In this document: piece after piece, positions 17,524 to 25,632 of the stretch
Numbering within the stretch: position 1 is the first letter of the stretch
How the letters are laid out: every line of letters begins with the position of its first letter
DNA from: CALLVY01 sp937899855
Lineage (GTDB): Bacteria > Bacteroidota > Bacteroidia > Chitinophagales > Saprospiraceae
NCBI GenBank assembly: GCA_039820405.1
Contig: JBCBQC010000063.1
Coordinates: forward strand, 1 to 37,836
Direction: 5' to 3'
Length of the DNA stretch: 37,836 bases
Translations under genes and position numbers: made by a program
Notes under the pieces: generated by a model
What the model was told of the DNA's origin: nothing
What the model saw: the letters and a program-made list of their open reading frames with translations, nothing else
Database searches by the model: none

Positions 17524-18123
17524 TTACAGTCCCGCCCGACTACAGGGCCGAATCTGGGTGATGTTATCAATGAGGATGTTGCCCTTTTGGATTTTTTCGC
17601 CATTGACCGACAGGAAATTGGCCTCCAGCAGGATGTAGTTGACTGGAATTTTGGTGGTGAACTTAAATTCGTAGCTTTCCCAGTCCTGGTGATCGATTAC
17701 TTCGGATTCGGCGAGTAATTGGCCCCTTTCGCAACGGCTCTTCCCCCCCCAGATACGAACGCGGAGGGGAGCACTGTAAGAAGAATAGCTGGGCGAATGG
17801 GCCAGGTCGACGCGGAAGCTGTAACAGGCGTTGGGATCGAGGGCTTGGGGAAGGCGTTGGCCGACACTTTCGTGCGTCCCGTCTTCGCGGGTGATGAGGC
17901 CCATGTAGGTATCGCCCTCGGAAGCTTCCTGATAGACGCCCCAGGGCCCGGGTAGGATGTCGGGGGTCGTACCGATGGCGCAGGGATGCCAGGAAACGGG
18001 GGTCGTCGCATCTTGTGGATCCCCCTCGAAAGAGGCGTTCTCCAACCTAACCTGAGCCGTCAGACTGGAACCAAGCAGTACTAGGAAAAGTGTGCAATGG
18101 GAAGGATTCGGGCAGTGCAGCAT
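17524..18123 (-). CDS. secreted protein with jelly-roll-like domain
   Basis: 199 residues from the ATG at 18123; the longer open frame to 18264 would put a hydrophilic extension before the signal peptide. The signal peptide ends in Leu-Thr-Ala-Gln, after which comes VRLENASFEGDPQ. This beginning, followed by a Trp-His-Pro-Cys segment and a SVGQRLPQAL strand, is common in Bacteroidota secreted proteins with a carbohydrate-binding-like beta-sandwich, which often carry a T9SS tail. This one lacks a recognisable tail and ends shortly after ILIDNITQIRPC. Ligand unknown. A perfect TAnnTTTG box lies just upstream, and ftsX starts divergently about 200 bases away. Confidence 0.65.
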   Translation of the reverse strand: MLHCPNPSHCTLFLVLLGSSLTAQVRLENASFEGDPQDATTPVSWHPCAIGTTPDILPGPWGVYQEASEGDTYMGLITREDGTHESVGQRLPQALDPNACYSFRVDLAHSPSYSSYSAPLRVRIWGGKSRCERGQLLAESEVIDHQDWESYEFKFTTKIPVNYILLEANFLSVNGEKIQKGNILIDNITQIRPCSRAGL

Positions 18124-18147
18124 GAGAATGCGATTTTGTTCACCGTG

Positions 18148-18155
18148 CAAAATTA
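18148..18155 (-). promoter_or_regulatory. Bacteroidota -7 box for the 17524–18123 gene
   Basis: The minus strand reads TAATTTTG, a perfect TAnnTTTG, about 25 bases before the chosen ATG. This supports the shorter start at 18123 over the upstream one. Confidence 0.5.
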
Positions 18156-18296
18156 CTACTTTGTCGCCACAATTGCTGCTCCCGGGAGGAGGGAGTGGGC
18201 CACCGAAGCGCTTTGCTAGGGGCAAAACGCGAGAAGTCCCCTCAAAATTGCCCACGCCCCCCACCTTTGCGCGCCCACAAATTCGACGATAATGCT

Positions 18297-18304
18297 TACT
18301 TTTG
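18297..18304 (+). promoter_or_regulatory. Bacteroidota -7 box for the ftsX operon
   Basis: TACTTTTG matches TAnnTTTG exactly and lies 26 bases before the ATG at 18331. It overlaps the codons of an earlier in-frame ATG (18292), which argues that translation begins at 18331. Confidence 0.5.
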
Positions 18305-18330
18305 TGGCTTTACGTGCCAAAAACGAGTTC

Positions 18331-19212
18331 ATGAGTGGCCCAGCAAGCAAGCGCCCCCGCCGCAGTACCCAACCCAACTACGTCTACTCCATCATCAGTG
18401 TGGCCCTGGTGCTGTTTATGATTGGCTTCTTTGCCCTGGTTTTACTCCACGCACAGGGGCTGGTCCGGCTTTTCCAAGAACGGGTTCAGGTCATGATCGA
18501 AATCGCCCCCGGTACCCGCACCCCCGATATCGTGGCCTTCCAGCAACAGTTGGAGCAAAACGATTCGATCAAGACGGGAAGCGTGGTTTACACCTCCAAG
18601 GAAGCGGCGGCGGATTTGCTGCGCGAAGATTTTGGGGAAGACTTCCTACAGGTGGGTTTTCCCAATCCCCTTTTTGACGTCCTAAGCTTCAACCTGACGG
18701 CCGAATATTTCAACCGAAACAACCTGGCGCGGCTAAAAAATCAATTGTTGTCGAACCCTCTGGTTCACGATGTGTACTATCAAGAGGGACTGGTCGACGA
18801 GATCGCCCGCAACGTGCAAAAAATCGGCTACTTCACCCTGGGGATTGCCTTGCTTTTCCTAGTGGTGGCCATCACTTTGATCCACAACACCATCAAACTG
18901 GCCCTGTACGCCAACCGCTTTTTGATTAAAAATATGGAGCTGGTGGGGGCCTCCTGGGGATTTATCAGCCGCCCCTATTTTTTTAAAAGTATCCGAAATG
19001 GTTTGTTGAGTGGAATGATTGCCGTTTCTTTGTTGCTGCTGGTTTTGGCACTGGCCCAACGGGAACTGCCCGAGCTGGAAAGTTTTCAGGACTGGCAACT
19101 GCTCGGAATGCTATTTGGGGGCCTGATGCTCAGCGGAATGCTCATCAGTGGTGTAAGTACCTGGTACATGGTCAACAAATACCTGCGCATGCGCGTAGAC
19201 GATTTATACTGA
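18331..19212 (+). CDS. ftsX: cell division permease FtsX
   Basis: 293 residues from the ATG at 18331. FtsX forms an ABC-type complex with the ATPase FtsE and activates peptidoglycan hydrolases at the septum. It has an N-terminal transmembrane helix (~20–42), an extracytoplasmic domain of about 120 residues (VQVMIEIAPGTRTPDIVAFQQQL, VVYTSKEAAADLLREDFGEDF), and three C-terminal membrane segments with TLIHNTIKLALYANRFLIKNMELVGAS, the FtsX-family cytoplasmic-loop pattern. Ends in MRVDDLY. ftsE is not in the window, a frequent arrangement in Bacteroidota. First gene of an apparent ftsX–DUF3098–uppP–truB operon. Confidence 0.93.
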   Translation: MSGPASKRPRRSTQPNYVYSIISVALVLFMIGFFALVLLHAQGLVRLFQERVQVMIEIAPGTRTPDIVAFQQQLEQNDSIKTGSVVYTSKEAAADLLREDFGEDFLQVGFPNPLFDVLSFNLTAEYFNRNNLARLKNQLLSNPLVHDVYYQEGLVDEIARNVQKIGYFTLGIALLFLVVAITLIHNTIKLALYANRFLIKNMELVGASWGFISRPYFFKSIRNGLLSGMIAVSLLLLVLALAQRELPELESFQDWQLLGMLFGGLMLSGMLISGVSTWYMVNKYLRMRVDDLY

Positions 19213-19241
19213 ACATCCAAAACTCGATAAAAATAATACGC

Positions 19242-19577
19242 ATGGCTAAAAAAGCGAGTAAGAAAAAAGTAGTGGTATCGACGGGGAACAAAAGCGCAGC
19301 GGGCAGCCGCAAGGTCAGCCCCACCACCTCCCGCCGGACGGCCAGCTCCACTGCCGCCGCACCGCAGGAACTCATCTTTGGCCGGAAGAATTACATTCTC
19401 ATGGCGATCGGTGCCGGATTGATCTTTTTGGGACTTGCCCTCATGACGGGCGGTCAAATGCCCGATCCCAATACCTGGGATCCCGACATCATTTACAGCA
19501 AACGCATCACCGTACTGGCCCCCATGACCATCCTGGCGGGTCTGATCGTCGAGATCGTTGCGATCTTCCGCAGATAA
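19242..19577 (+). CDS. DUF3098 family membrane protein
   Basis: 111 residues. A Lys/Ser/Thr-rich N-terminus (~40 residues) precedes FGRKNYILMAIGAGLIFLGLALM, then a short loop (MPDPNTWDPDIIYSKRI) and a second membrane helix ending in Arg-Arg. Two TM helices and this loop define the small Bacteroidota DUF3098 family, usually found between ftsX and uppP exactly as here. It sits 29 bases after ftsX and 15 bases before uppP. Molecular function is unknown; the conserved context suggests an envelope or division role. Confidence 0.9.
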   Translation: MAKKASKKKVVVSTGNKSAAGSRKVSPTTSRRTASSTAAAPQELIFGRKNYILMAIGAGLIFLGLALMTGGQMPDPNTWDPDIIYSKRITVLAPMTILAGLIVEIVAIFRR

Positions 19578-19592
19578 AGCCGCCCGCTACCA

Positions 19593-20393
19593 ATGACAGA
19601 AATCCTTCGCGCCATTATCCTGGGTATCATTCAGGGCCTCACCGAATTTTTACCCGTCAGTAGTAGTGGCCACCTCGAAATCGCCAAATACGTCATGCAG
19701 GACCAGAGTATTGCCGAGCAAAGCATGCTGATGACCGTCGTCCTGCACTTCGCCACCGCCCTGAGTACCATCGTCGTCTTCCGCAAGGAAATCGGTGAAA
19801 TTTTTCGGGGCCTACTCGAATTCCAAAACAACGAAGCTTTTCGCTTTTCGCTCAAAATCGTCCTCTCCATGATTCCCGCCGCCCTGGTGGGCATTTTTTT
19901 TGAAGCGCAAATCGAGGAACTCTTCGCCCAGCAGTTGCTACTGGTGGGGCTGATGCTCATCGTCACCGGTATCCTACTGTTTCTGGCCGACCGCGCCAAA
20001 GATACCTCCAAGGCCGTCAGCTATCCCAATGCCCTGCTGATCGGCATTGCCCAGGCCATCGCCATCCTGCCGGGGATTTCGCGATCGGGAGCCACCATCT
20101 CCACCTCCGTCCTGCTCGGGATCGACCGCGAACGGGCCGCTCGTTTTTCCTTCCTGATGGTCGTCCCCCTCATTTTTGGCAAAATTGCCAAAGACCTCCT
20201 CGAAGGCGACTTCGCCCTGGCCAGCAGCAGTAGCCTGCCCATGATGGCGGGCTTTGTGGCCGCGTTCTTCACCGGTTTGCTGGCCTGTACCTGGATGATC
20301 CAGTTGGTCAAACGCAGCAAACTGTACTATTTTTCGATTTACTGCTTTATCGTCGCCGCGCTCGCCATTGCCAAGGCGCTCGGCTTGTTTTAA
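19593..20393 (+). CDS. uppP: undecaprenyl-diphosphatase UppP (BacA)
   Basis: 266 residues, normal length. UppP dephosphorylates undecaprenyl diphosphate to recycle the lipid carrier of peptidoglycan synthesis, and its overproduction can give bacitracin resistance. Visible motifs: GIIQGLTEFLPVSSSGHLE (residues 11–29; Glu18, Ser23–25 and His27 in the active-site motif) and PGISRSGATIS near residue 155. Several hydrophobic segments are consistent with an integral inner-membrane enzyme. Twelve bases separate its stop from truB. Confidence 0.97.
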   Translation: MTEILRAIILGIIQGLTEFLPVSSSGHLEIAKYVMQDQSIAEQSMLMTVVLHFATALSTIVVFRKEIGEIFRGLLEFQNNEAFRFSLKIVLSMIPAALVGIFFEAQIEELFAQQLLLVGLMLIVTGILLFLADRAKDTSKAVSYPNALLIGIAQAIAILPGISRSGATISTSVLLGIDRERAARFSFLMVVPLIFGKIAKDLLEGDFALASSSSLPMMAGFVAAFFTGLLACTWMIQLVKRSKLYYFSIYCFIVAALAIAKALGLF

Positions 20394-20405
20394 CCCCCCC
20401 CACTC

Positions 20406-21134
20406 ATGTCTCCCATTCCCAACGTCCTTCGCGACTGCGACTTCCAAGCTGGCCAGCTGCTCCTGGTCGACAAACCCCAGGACTGGACCTCCTTTGACGT
20501 TGTCAATAAAATCCGTTACCGCCTCAAGAAATTACTCGGCGTCAAAAAAATTAAGGTGGGGCACGCCGGTACGCTCGATCCCATGGCCACCGGACTGCTC
20601 CTGATCTGTACGGGAAAGATGACCAAGCAGATCGATACCTATCAGGGGCAGGCCAAAACCTACCTCGGTACCCTGACCCTGGGCGCCACCACCCCTTCTT
20701 ACGACAAGGAGACCCCCATCGACGCCACCTTCCCCACCGAGCACCTAGCGCCCGAACGGTTGGAAGCAGCCCGCGAGGCTTTTATCGGCGATTTGCAACA
20801 ATTGCCACCGGTCTACTCCGCCATCAAGGTAGATGGGGTGCCGCTGTACAAAAAAGCGCGCAAGGGCATTGCGGTCGAGGTCAAGCCCCGCCCGGTACAG
20901 ATTTACGATTTTCAATTGACCCGAATCGCCCTACCGGACGTGGATTTTACGGTGCACTGTAGTAAGGGCACCTACATCCGTTCGCTCGCCTACGATTTTG
21001 GCAAGGCGGTAGACAGTGGCGCTTACCTGAGCCGACTTTGTCGAACGCAGATTGGCGAGTATCGCCTGGAGGAGGCCTGGAATTTGGCAGATTTGATCCG
21101 GGGTTTGGAGGAATTGGGGGAAGCCAAACCCTGA
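20406..21134 (+). CDS. truB: tRNA pseudouridine(55) synthase TruB
   Basis: 242 residues. TruB isomerises uridine 55 to pseudouridine in the T-loop of most tRNAs. The catalytic motif GHAGTLDPMATGLL has Asp58 as nucleophile; LVDKPQDWTSFDVVNKIR near the N-terminus and GTYIRSLAYDFGK near residue 185 are further family signatures. It lacks the long C-terminal PUA extension of some homologs, as in many Bacteroidota. Last gene of the run; hairpins follow the stop. Confidence 0.97.
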   Translation: MSPIPNVLRDCDFQAGQLLLVDKPQDWTSFDVVNKIRYRLKKLLGVKKIKVGHAGTLDPMATGLLLICTGKMTKQIDTYQGQAKTYLGTLTLGATTPSYDKETPIDATFPTEHLAPERLEAAREAFIGDLQQLPPVYSAIKVDGVPLYKKARKGIAVEVKPRPVQIYDFQLTRIALPDVDFTVHCSKGTYIRSLAYDFGKAVDSGAYLSRLCRTQIGEYRLEEAWNLADLIRGLEELGEAKP

Positions 21135-21779
21135 GCCAGCCCCAAAAAGGGGTCGGATGCGGGGGTAGTGCATCCGACGATCGGGGGGTAAAACCACAAG
21201 CGAACTTGGGTCCAGGTGTAGACCAATAGTAGGATCGGTGCTACAATCAGTTGTGAGGGTAAGTGGAAGGTCCACTACCGTGATGGTGTGTTGGGACGGC
21301 CAGCGCGTACTGAACGAGACGTAATTGTTTAATCGATTTGCAGGATGGGAATGCCGTACGGTCTTGGCAGTGGACAAGGGTTTTTACCGTTCGGAGCGCA
21401 GCGCGGGCTTTGACATTTTCGATGATTGCGCCCTCACGCGCTGCGATCCTAAAGGTAACAAAAAATAAGAGCGGGGATAGAAAACTCATTTTTTTTTTGC
21501 GAAAGCGGTTCCCTTTTTTCCATTTTGGTGATTGAGGTACAAATCGAGGGGCAGCCATTTTCTCCGCCGGCGTATAGCCCTTGGTTAGAGGCAACTCAGG
21601 ACCTTGGGCCATTTAAAATCATCCATAACCCGTTCTTTTTTTCCTGATAAAAAATCACAAATAGCCTTGTAAAATAGAGCTTTTTCAGCATTTATCAACT
21701 GTATTTCTAGTGACAAATCAAAAATTTTGTCCTTGGGGCCACCGGTTTTTCAGCGGATCATTGCGTCGGAAATAATAAT
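21135..21779. other. 645-base stretch without a convincing gene
   Basis: Apart from the hairpins just after truB I see no recognisable gene. A minus-strand frame from an ATG at 21489 to 21247 would give 80 residues with a signal-like hydrophobic start but low-complexity basic remainder and no family resemblance; I do not call it. No tRNA-like T-loop, no IS ends. The AT-richer part near 21610–21720 could hold a promoter for the remnant downstream. Confidence 0.4.
21139..21178. terminator. tandem hairpins after truB
   Basis: CCCC-AAAAA-GGGG is followed directly by a perfect 9-bp stem GTCGGATGC / GCATCCGAC with a nine-base loop (21152–21178). There is no T-run, so factor-independent termination is not assured. 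They may end or protect the truB transcript. Confidence 0.5.
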
Positions 21780-22280
21780 TTGATCCAGGCAATGCGATAT
21801 GAGAATGCGATTGTACTTTCACTTCGGTACCCACCGGGTACGCAGGCCCCAGCCCCACTGTTGGACCTTCCCTACTACTACGCACTCCTTTCCACCCCTC
21901 CCAAGAACCCATTTATGGGACAGCACGGCAGGTACCCACAACGTGGCATCCTCACCAGGTGCAATCCCAATCACCAGGAGGGAGAACGATTTGGAAGGTT
22001 GGGTCCCCAGTTGTCCGCCCTCTACACCGCCCCGGACGGGCCTACGGACGCAGCCGTCGTCGCGGGGGGTCAAAACAGCGAGGCGCACAATAACCGTCAG
22101 CCCGAGGAAGGCTTGGGTACCGTGGGAGGCACCATCGTCGCCGAAACGTTGATCGGCTTACTCGAAACCGATGCGACCTCCTTTTTGGGGAGCAATCGCA
22201 ACTGGATGCCTACGCTCGGGAACAACGGCCAGTTTAAAATGGCCGATTTGCTGAGCTTTCGCGGTCCCCAGCAAGGCTAA
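21780..22280 (+). pseudogene. remnant of a heme peroxidase-family gene (C-terminal part)
   Basis: The last ~55 residues of this frame (22110–22277) read GLGTVGGTIVAETLIGLLE, then NRNWMPTL and QFKMADLLSF. This matches the C-terminal end of bacterial animal-type heme peroxidases, in which a conserved Gly-Ile-Val-Ala-Glu helix and a final Phe-Thr-Met-Ala-Asp-Leu-Leu segment close the domain. Full proteins have 500 or more residues; the heme-binding and catalytic regions are absent. The preceding ~110 residues (Pro-, Gly- and Arg-rich) do not resemble the family and may be frameshifted. The frame opens with TTG at 21780, with an ATG at 21792. A short functional protein cannot be excluded. Confidence 0.5.
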
Positions 22281-22290
22281 GGCTCTCAGT

Positions 22291-22320
22291 AAAGTAGCCT
22301 TCCCTCGGGAATACTACTTT
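22291..22320. terminator. hairpin between the peroxidase remnant and the convergent hydrolase gene
   Basis: AAAGTAG / CTACTTT outer arms and TTCCC / GGGAA inner arms form a 12-bp stem with a small internal loop. It stands between two convergent reading ends, so it could terminate both strands. T-runs are only three bases long. Confidence 0.5.
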
Positions 22321-22405
22321 GATTATAAACGCTCTTTTAAAGATTGTACACCCGCTGCCGCCGAAATTTATTTACAAACAGGGCAAGGTGGCGGCGGGTA
22401 TTTTT

Positions 22406-23440
22406 TCACTTGGTTTCGGGTACGATGACCTCCAACTCCCGAACCGTTTGCCCATCGCTCCACTCCCCCAGCGACCGCTGCTCCTCGGTATTGCCAAAAG
22501 CGTATTCACAGTGGACGCCCCGCTGGGCACAATCCAACAGGGCATCACCCAATTTCCAGTACCCGTGGTAATCAACGGCGTCCACTTTGGTAATTCGCAA
22601 TGCGCGCTTGGCCGTAAAATTGCGCATCCCCGAGTCAAAGGCCAAGTCGACTCCGTAGCACTCGTTGTGGCCCGCGCTGACTCCCACCCCTTCGCGTTTG
22701 CTGGCAAATTGACGGATAAAATTGCGTCGTCTCACCCGCTCCGCTGTCTGGTATACTTTTAAGCCAAACTCGTCCCCCACCACGAAATCATCCTCGCTTA
22801 CCATCACCAGGAGGTGAAAATCTTCCGGCAAATCCGCGTAGGTTTTCAGCCGCCCACCGGTGAGGGGTCCCGTACCGGGGGAGCACAAGAGGGCTGCCTG
22901 AATCGGTGGAATGCCGTAGGCCTCAAAGTTGACGGCCAGATCGGCCGTGATGACCCCACCGTAGGAATGCGCGATAAAGGTCAGTTGGGACCAGTCCGCC
23001 TCGATGCTGGTTTGCGTGGTCAATTCCTGCTGGGCGTCGATTAGGGCCTGGGCCACGTTCGCAGCAAAATCATCCGGTCGGGGGCTGAAGATATTTTCCT
23101 GATAGCGGGGGAAGAGGACGATGTTGCCTTTGCGAACGAGGTGGCGAATCCACTGTCCGTAGATCATGGGATTGTAAGCACCGTAGCCGTGGACGAAGAC
23201 CAGGACGGGCGCCCGCGACGGGGTGGGAGCGGCGGGAAGAAACATCCAGTAGCCATCCGGCTCGCTGGCAAAATCGAGAAAGCGTACCTCTTCGTGCTGG
23301 TATTCCCCACTGCCCGGGCCCGTACTGGCTTGGGGAGGAAGCTGTAGTTCGGCCGTCTGCGACCAACAGGCCGAGGCGTAAAGGAGCGCGCCCAGGAGAA
23401 AAAAGAGGGAGCATTTGGTGCAAAAATGGTGGTACATCAC
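22406..23440 (-). CDS. secreted alpha/beta-hydrolase
   Basis: 344 residues. A signal peptide (hydrophobic residues ~10–26, ending in Trp-Ser-Gln) marks it as exported. The hydrolase core has HGYGAYN (84–90, oxyanion region), AHSYGG with the nucleophile Ser159, an acidic segment SEDDFVVGDE (Asp217/218/223, candidate triad acid) and SAGHNECYG (His258, candidate triad base). This pattern fits lipase, esterase or cutinase-like hydrolases of the dienelactone/PET-hydrolase clan. Substrate is not indicated. Its start lies next to three phased 11-bp repeats; there is no partner on the same strand. Confidence 0.8.
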   Translation of the reverse strand: MMYHHFCTKCSLFFLLGALLYASACWSQTAELQLPPQASTGPGSGEYQHEEVRFLDFASEPDGYWMFLPAAPTPSRAPVLVFVHGYGAYNPMIYGQWIRHLVRKGNIVLFPRYQENIFSPRPDDFAANVAQALIDAQQELTTQTSIEADWSQLTFIAHSYGGVITADLAVNFEAYGIPPIQAALLCSPGTGPLTGGRLKTYADLPEDFHLLVMVSEDDFVVGDEFGLKVYQTAERVRRRNFIRQFASKREGVGVSAGHNECYGVDLAFDSGMRNFTAKRALRITKVDAVDYHGYWKLGDALLDCAQRGVHCEYAFGNTEEQRSLGEWSDGQTVRELEVIVPETK

Positions 23441-23460
23441 AGCTGGTTTTTTAGCATTTC

Positions 23461-23493
23461 CTTAAACAGAACTTAAACAGAGCTTAAACAGCC
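23461..23493. repeat. three phased 11-bp direct repeats upstream of the hydrolase gene
   Basis: CTTAAACAG occurs at 23461, 23472 and 23483, exactly 11 bases apart. The block begins 20 bases upstream of the hydrolase ATG and runs into the redoxin remnant on the other side. Confidence 0.5.
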
Positions 23494-23693
23494 TATTTTT
23501 CCCGATTGTTTGCGGAGTGTCGGGAACCCACGATTTTGAAATCATCCGCTATCCGACTACCATGGTATTGGATAAAAATGGTAAAATTGTGGCGTCGATT
23601 GGGGATGGCCCGACCAATATCGGAAAAAATGGCCCCCGCAGCGCAAACTGCCAAGTCCCAATCGCCGTACAATTGATTGGATCGTTGAATTAA
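23466..23693 (+). pseudogene. fragment of a thioredoxin-fold (redoxin/TlpA-like) protein
   Basis: The frame is open from 23466 to a TAA at 23691 and reads, in its later part, FEIIRYPTTMVLDKNGKIV and then ASIGDGP. A cis-Pro loop followed by a strand ending in Asp-Lys-Asn-Gly-Lys-Ile-Val is typical of the second half of TlpA/AhpC-type redoxins. The first half with the CxxC motif is missing and there is no start codon before the only ATG (23562), which lies within the conserved strand. It is in the same frame as gpsA, separated by the TAA plus one codon. I read it as a decayed gene end. Confidence 0.5.
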
Positions 23694-23696
23694 TTT

Positions 23697-24758
23697 TTGA
23701 GAAACTTGAGCAAGAGCGATACCACCAAGGAGTTAGTAGGCGTCATTGGCGCGGGAAGTTTTGGAACCGCCATCTCCAACCTCATCGCCTACAATACCAA
23801 TGTCCTGCTGTTTAGCCGCCAGCCAGAGCTCGTCGAACGCATCAATCAAAGCCATCACCACCTCGGCGTCGATTTGTCGAAAAGAATCCGGGCAACCAAT
23901 GACCTCCAAGAGCTGGGGGAAAGGTGCCGGCTCATCTTTCCCATCGTCCCCTCCGGTAGTTTTCGCCAGATGATGAAAAACCTGTCGGTCTACCTCCGTC
24001 CCTACCACATCCTGATCCACGGTACCAAGGGCCTCGATCTGACCGGCGTCGAGGAGGATCGCTTGGGCGAACAGGTTCTGCTGCGCAAACACGTCCATAC
24101 CATGAGTGAGGTGATCCGGCAGGAAAGTGTGGTGGTACGCGTTGGTTGTTTGTCGGGCCCCAACCTGTCGGCCGAAATTATGGAAGGCCAACCCACCGCC
24201 ACCGTCATCGGCAGTAAGTTTTCCGAGGTAATCAAGAATGGGCGGCGGGTACTGGACAGCCCACAGTTTCACGTCTTTGGCAGCTACGAGATCCTCGGGG
24301 CCGAAATTGCGGGAGCACTCAAAAACTCTGTGGCCATTGGCTCGGGAATCCTGGGGGGATTGGGTTTGGGGAAAAACATCCAGGCCATGCTGATTACGCG
24401 GGGCTTGATGGAAATGGTCAACCTCGGCAAAGCCATGGGGACCAACAGCCGGGCCTTTATCGGGACGGCGGGCATCGGCGACCTCGTCGCTACCGCCACC
24501 AGTACCAAGAGCCGCAACTATACCTTCGGCACGCGACTGGCCCAGGGAGAATCTATGGAACACATCCGCGCTACGATGCCCGAATTGGCCGAAGGCGTCC
24601 GCACCATCCGCATCATGCGTCAACTCGCCAAGCACTTTAAATTGCACGTCCCCATTACGGAAATGCTCTACGCCGTGGTCTTCGAAGGCTTTGACGTGCA
24701 GCGCGCCATTAAATACCTCATGAACTACCCCTACGCCGTCGACGTCGACTTTCTCTAA
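23697..24758 (+). CDS. gpsA: glycerol-3-phosphate dehydrogenase [NAD(P)+]
   Basis: 353 residues. GpsA reduces dihydroxyacetone phosphate to sn-glycerol 3-phosphate for phospholipid synthesis in the cytoplasm. The Rossmann dinucleotide motif GVIGAGSFGTA is at residues 15–25; further motifs are HGTKGLD, LSGPNLSAEI, AGALKNSVAIGSG and FIGTAGIGDLVATATS, all family marks. There is no ATG in the right place: the frame is closed by TAA at 23691–23693 and begins with TTG at 23697, with a second TTG at 23706. Both give a short N-terminus before the Rossmann motif. Use of TTG is therefore well supported. Confidence 0.93.
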   Translation: MRNLSKSDTTKELVGVIGAGSFGTAISNLIAYNTNVLLFSRQPELVERINQSHHHLGVDLSKRIRATNDLQELGERCRLIFPIVPSGSFRQMMKNLSVYLRPYHILIHGTKGLDLTGVEEDRLGEQVLLRKHVHTMSEVIRQESVVVRVGCLSGPNLSAEIMEGQPTATVIGSKFSEVIKNGRRVLDSPQFHVFGSYEILGAEIAGALKNSVAIGSGILGGLGLGKNIQAMLITRGLMEMVNLGKAMGTNSRAFIGTAGIGDLVATATSTKSRNYTFGTRLAQGESMEHIRATMPELAEGVRTIRIMRQLAKHFKLHVPITEMLYAVVFEGFDVQRAIKYLMNYPYAVDVDFL

Positions 24759-24891
24759 CGCCCCTCTTACCTCCACCCCCGCTTTTTTGGAGTCATATTT
24801 GCAAAGTAGATCAGTAAGCCAGCTTCCCCCCACGCTTCGCCCACTCCCCTCCCCCACCAAAAGTATCCGTCAACCACTAAGCCATCCATCC

Positions 24892-25572
24892 ATGCGCGCA
24901 ACCGCCAGCTTATTCCTGCTGCTCGGCCTCTTGGCCTCTGGCCCCTTTGCCCTGAGCCAACGCTACGACCACCTTCTCCACCAGCAGCTGACCGAAGCAG
25001 ACCTGCGGTACATGCCCGCAAATGAGCTCAACGTGCTGAAAAACGAAATCATCGCGCTGGGGAGTGCGGAGACGAAAGTACTTTCCGATCGGGACCGCGC
25101 CAATTTGGCCCTCATCGCGGCCATGAAGATCGAAAACGCCAGCTCCGAATGCTCCGATTCCGACCTTTTAGCCGTTTTTCACCAATTGGCCGAACAGGGC
25201 CACTCCATGCCCATCCACCTCGCCGAAAAGTTCTACGGCGTAGCCCTCAACCCGGAGATGGAACCCTACCAAAAAGTCATTCCGCTGAGCGAAGACCTCC
25301 TGGGCTTTTGGGTGCCCTACTTTCCCAGTGATTGTGATATCTGCCCCTACCAAAATCATTTCAGCATCGTCAACCGCCATACCGGGGAGCGTACCGCTAC
25401 CCTCGAAACGGAAGGGCTGTTGCACCTCAGAGAAGATAACGTCATCGAAATCAAAGCGCTTCATTTGCTTGCTAACGACGCAGCAACACAACCAGCATAC
25501 TACCAAATCCTAGACAACGGCCAGTTGATCTCCGTAGAACAACAAGTCGTTCGTCTCGAACCAAGGGACTGA
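24892..25572 (+). CDS. secreted protein with divergent YARHG-like segment
   Basis: 226 residues from the ATG at 24892; the longer open frame to 24787 adds a Pro/Ser-rich stretch before the signal peptide and is rejected. The signal peptide ends in Ala-Leu-Ser-Gln. Next to it, LTEADLRYMPANELNVLKNEI resembles the YARHG domain (Leu-Thr-x-x-Asp-Leu followed by Leu-x-x-x-Arg/Lys-Asn-Glu-Ile), though the eponymous Tyr-Ala-Arg-His-Gly is lost (IIALGSAE). The remainder has two Cys (SDCDICPYQNHF) and beta strands. Function unknown. It follows gpsA by 133 bases but probably has its own promoter. Confidence 0.6.
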   Translation: MRATASLFLLLGLLASGPFALSQRYDHLLHQQLTEADLRYMPANELNVLKNEIIALGSAETKVLSDRDRANLALIAAMKIENASSECSDSDLLAVFHQLAEQGHSMPIHLAEKFYGVALNPEMEPYQKVIPLSEDLLGFWVPYFPSDCDICPYQNHFSIVNRHTGERTATLETEGLLHLREDNVIEIKALHLLANDAATQPAYYQILDNGQLISVEQQVVRLEPRD

Positions 25573-25632
25573 TCATCGCCGCTTTGGCGGCCTCAAAAAA
25601 GCAAAATAATCCCATGTTTAACGGCCGGGTGC

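Noticed and set aside
21247..21489. 80-residue minus-strand ORF with a hydrophobic start
   Set aside because: No family resemblance, weak composition and no promoter; may be chance.
23733..24860. Long minus-strand ORF opposite gpsA
   Set aside because: Shadow of a clearly recognisable enzyme gene on the plus strand.
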